Of a stretch of DNA of 64,000 bases, positions 63,927-64,000 are shown in pieces. Numbering within the stretch: the first letter of the stretch is position 1; the number at the start of each line of letters is the position of its first letter. Source of the stretch: Streptococcus cristatus (lineage in GTDB: Bacteria > Bacillota > Bacilli > Lactobacillales > Streptococcaceae); assembly GCF_003943815.1 (NCBI RefSeq), contig NZ_RJNA01000010.1:251-64250 (forward strand), in the 5' to 3' direction. The position numbers and the translations under genes were made by a program. The notes beneath the pieces are model-generated. The model did no database searches. It was given only the letters and a program-made list of their open reading frames with translations, and was not told the origin of the DNA.

Positions 63927-64000
63927 ACGACCATTAACATGTTTGATGACTACGTCGCTTTATTCTTGTATCTTTACTTTATAGCCTTGCTTCCGATATC

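Overview
The window comes from a streptococcus of the mitis/sanguinis type (S. sanguinis or a close relative is the best guess). The ribosomal S10-spc-alpha gene order, Shine-Dalgarno-led starts, the lack of any tRNA or rRNA gene here, and close gene-order agreement with the pneumococcal purE-purK-purB / GntR-bgaC-PTS-agaS-galM and ruvB-PTP-adhE neighbourhoods all point that way. The species name is an inference. Most genes lie on the minus strand.

Region 1 (1-16.4 kb): a GCS2-family glutamate-cysteine ligase, then the complete S10-spc-alpha supercluster read from rpsJ (16048) down to rplQ (1623). It has one strong promoter and a structured leader in front of rpsJ, an internal promoter before infA, and a strong terminator after rplQ. 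Several gaps between its genes carry clear hairpins. Region 2 (16.4-31.4 kb): mixed housekeeping and accessory genes: a uridine-kinase-like protein, tgt, a DUF975 membrane protein, a cytoplasmic GH29 alpha-L-fucosidase, a lipoprotein with the decayed 3' end of a second copy beside it, a P-loop kinase, a CoA-binding protein, polA, a histidine phosphatase, a YcxB-like protein, a HAD hydrolase, a MATE transporter, thrC and a GNAT acetyltransferase.

Region 3 (31.7-42.5 kb): a sialic acid catabolic locus. An RpiR/SIS regulator on the plus strand faces a minus-strand operon nanE-msmK-SBP-permease-permease-yhcH-DUF624-nanA-nanK. An AXE1-family esterase with its own promoter lies just upstream. Together they take up sialic acid, open it with the lyase, phosphorylate ManNAc and epimerise it toward amino-sugar catabolism. 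No sialidase is present. Region 4 (42.6-50.6 kb): adhE with Rex-like and CcpA-like sites, then ruvB, a nucleotidyltransferase, a low-molecular-weight tyrosine phosphatase, a MORN-repeat membrane protein and an OatA-like acyltransferase.

Region 5 (50.7-58.6 kb): a galactoside operon under a divergent GntR regulator: GH35 beta-galactosidase, mannose-family PTS B-C-D-A, AgaS sugar isomerase and galM. Region 6 (59-64 kb): purE-purK-small ORF-racemase-hypothetical-purB; the hypothetical gene is strikingly AT-rich, and purE is preceded by a long, multiply base-paired leader.

Scattered through the accessory part are four copies of a roughly 175-bp repeat that folds into three successive hairpins. 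Each copy sits at a gene 3' end, and one internally deleted copy is also present. Four genes (polA, the histidine phosphatase, ruvB, the tyrosine phosphatase) share an extended -10 box exactly 6 nt before the ATG with no ribosome binding site, so they are candidates for leaderless translation. CcpA-type cre sites precede the fucosidase, rpiR, nanE, adhE and bgaC genes, with a weaker candidate before the esterase. The stretch therefore reads as a catabolite-repressed host-glycan foraging region.
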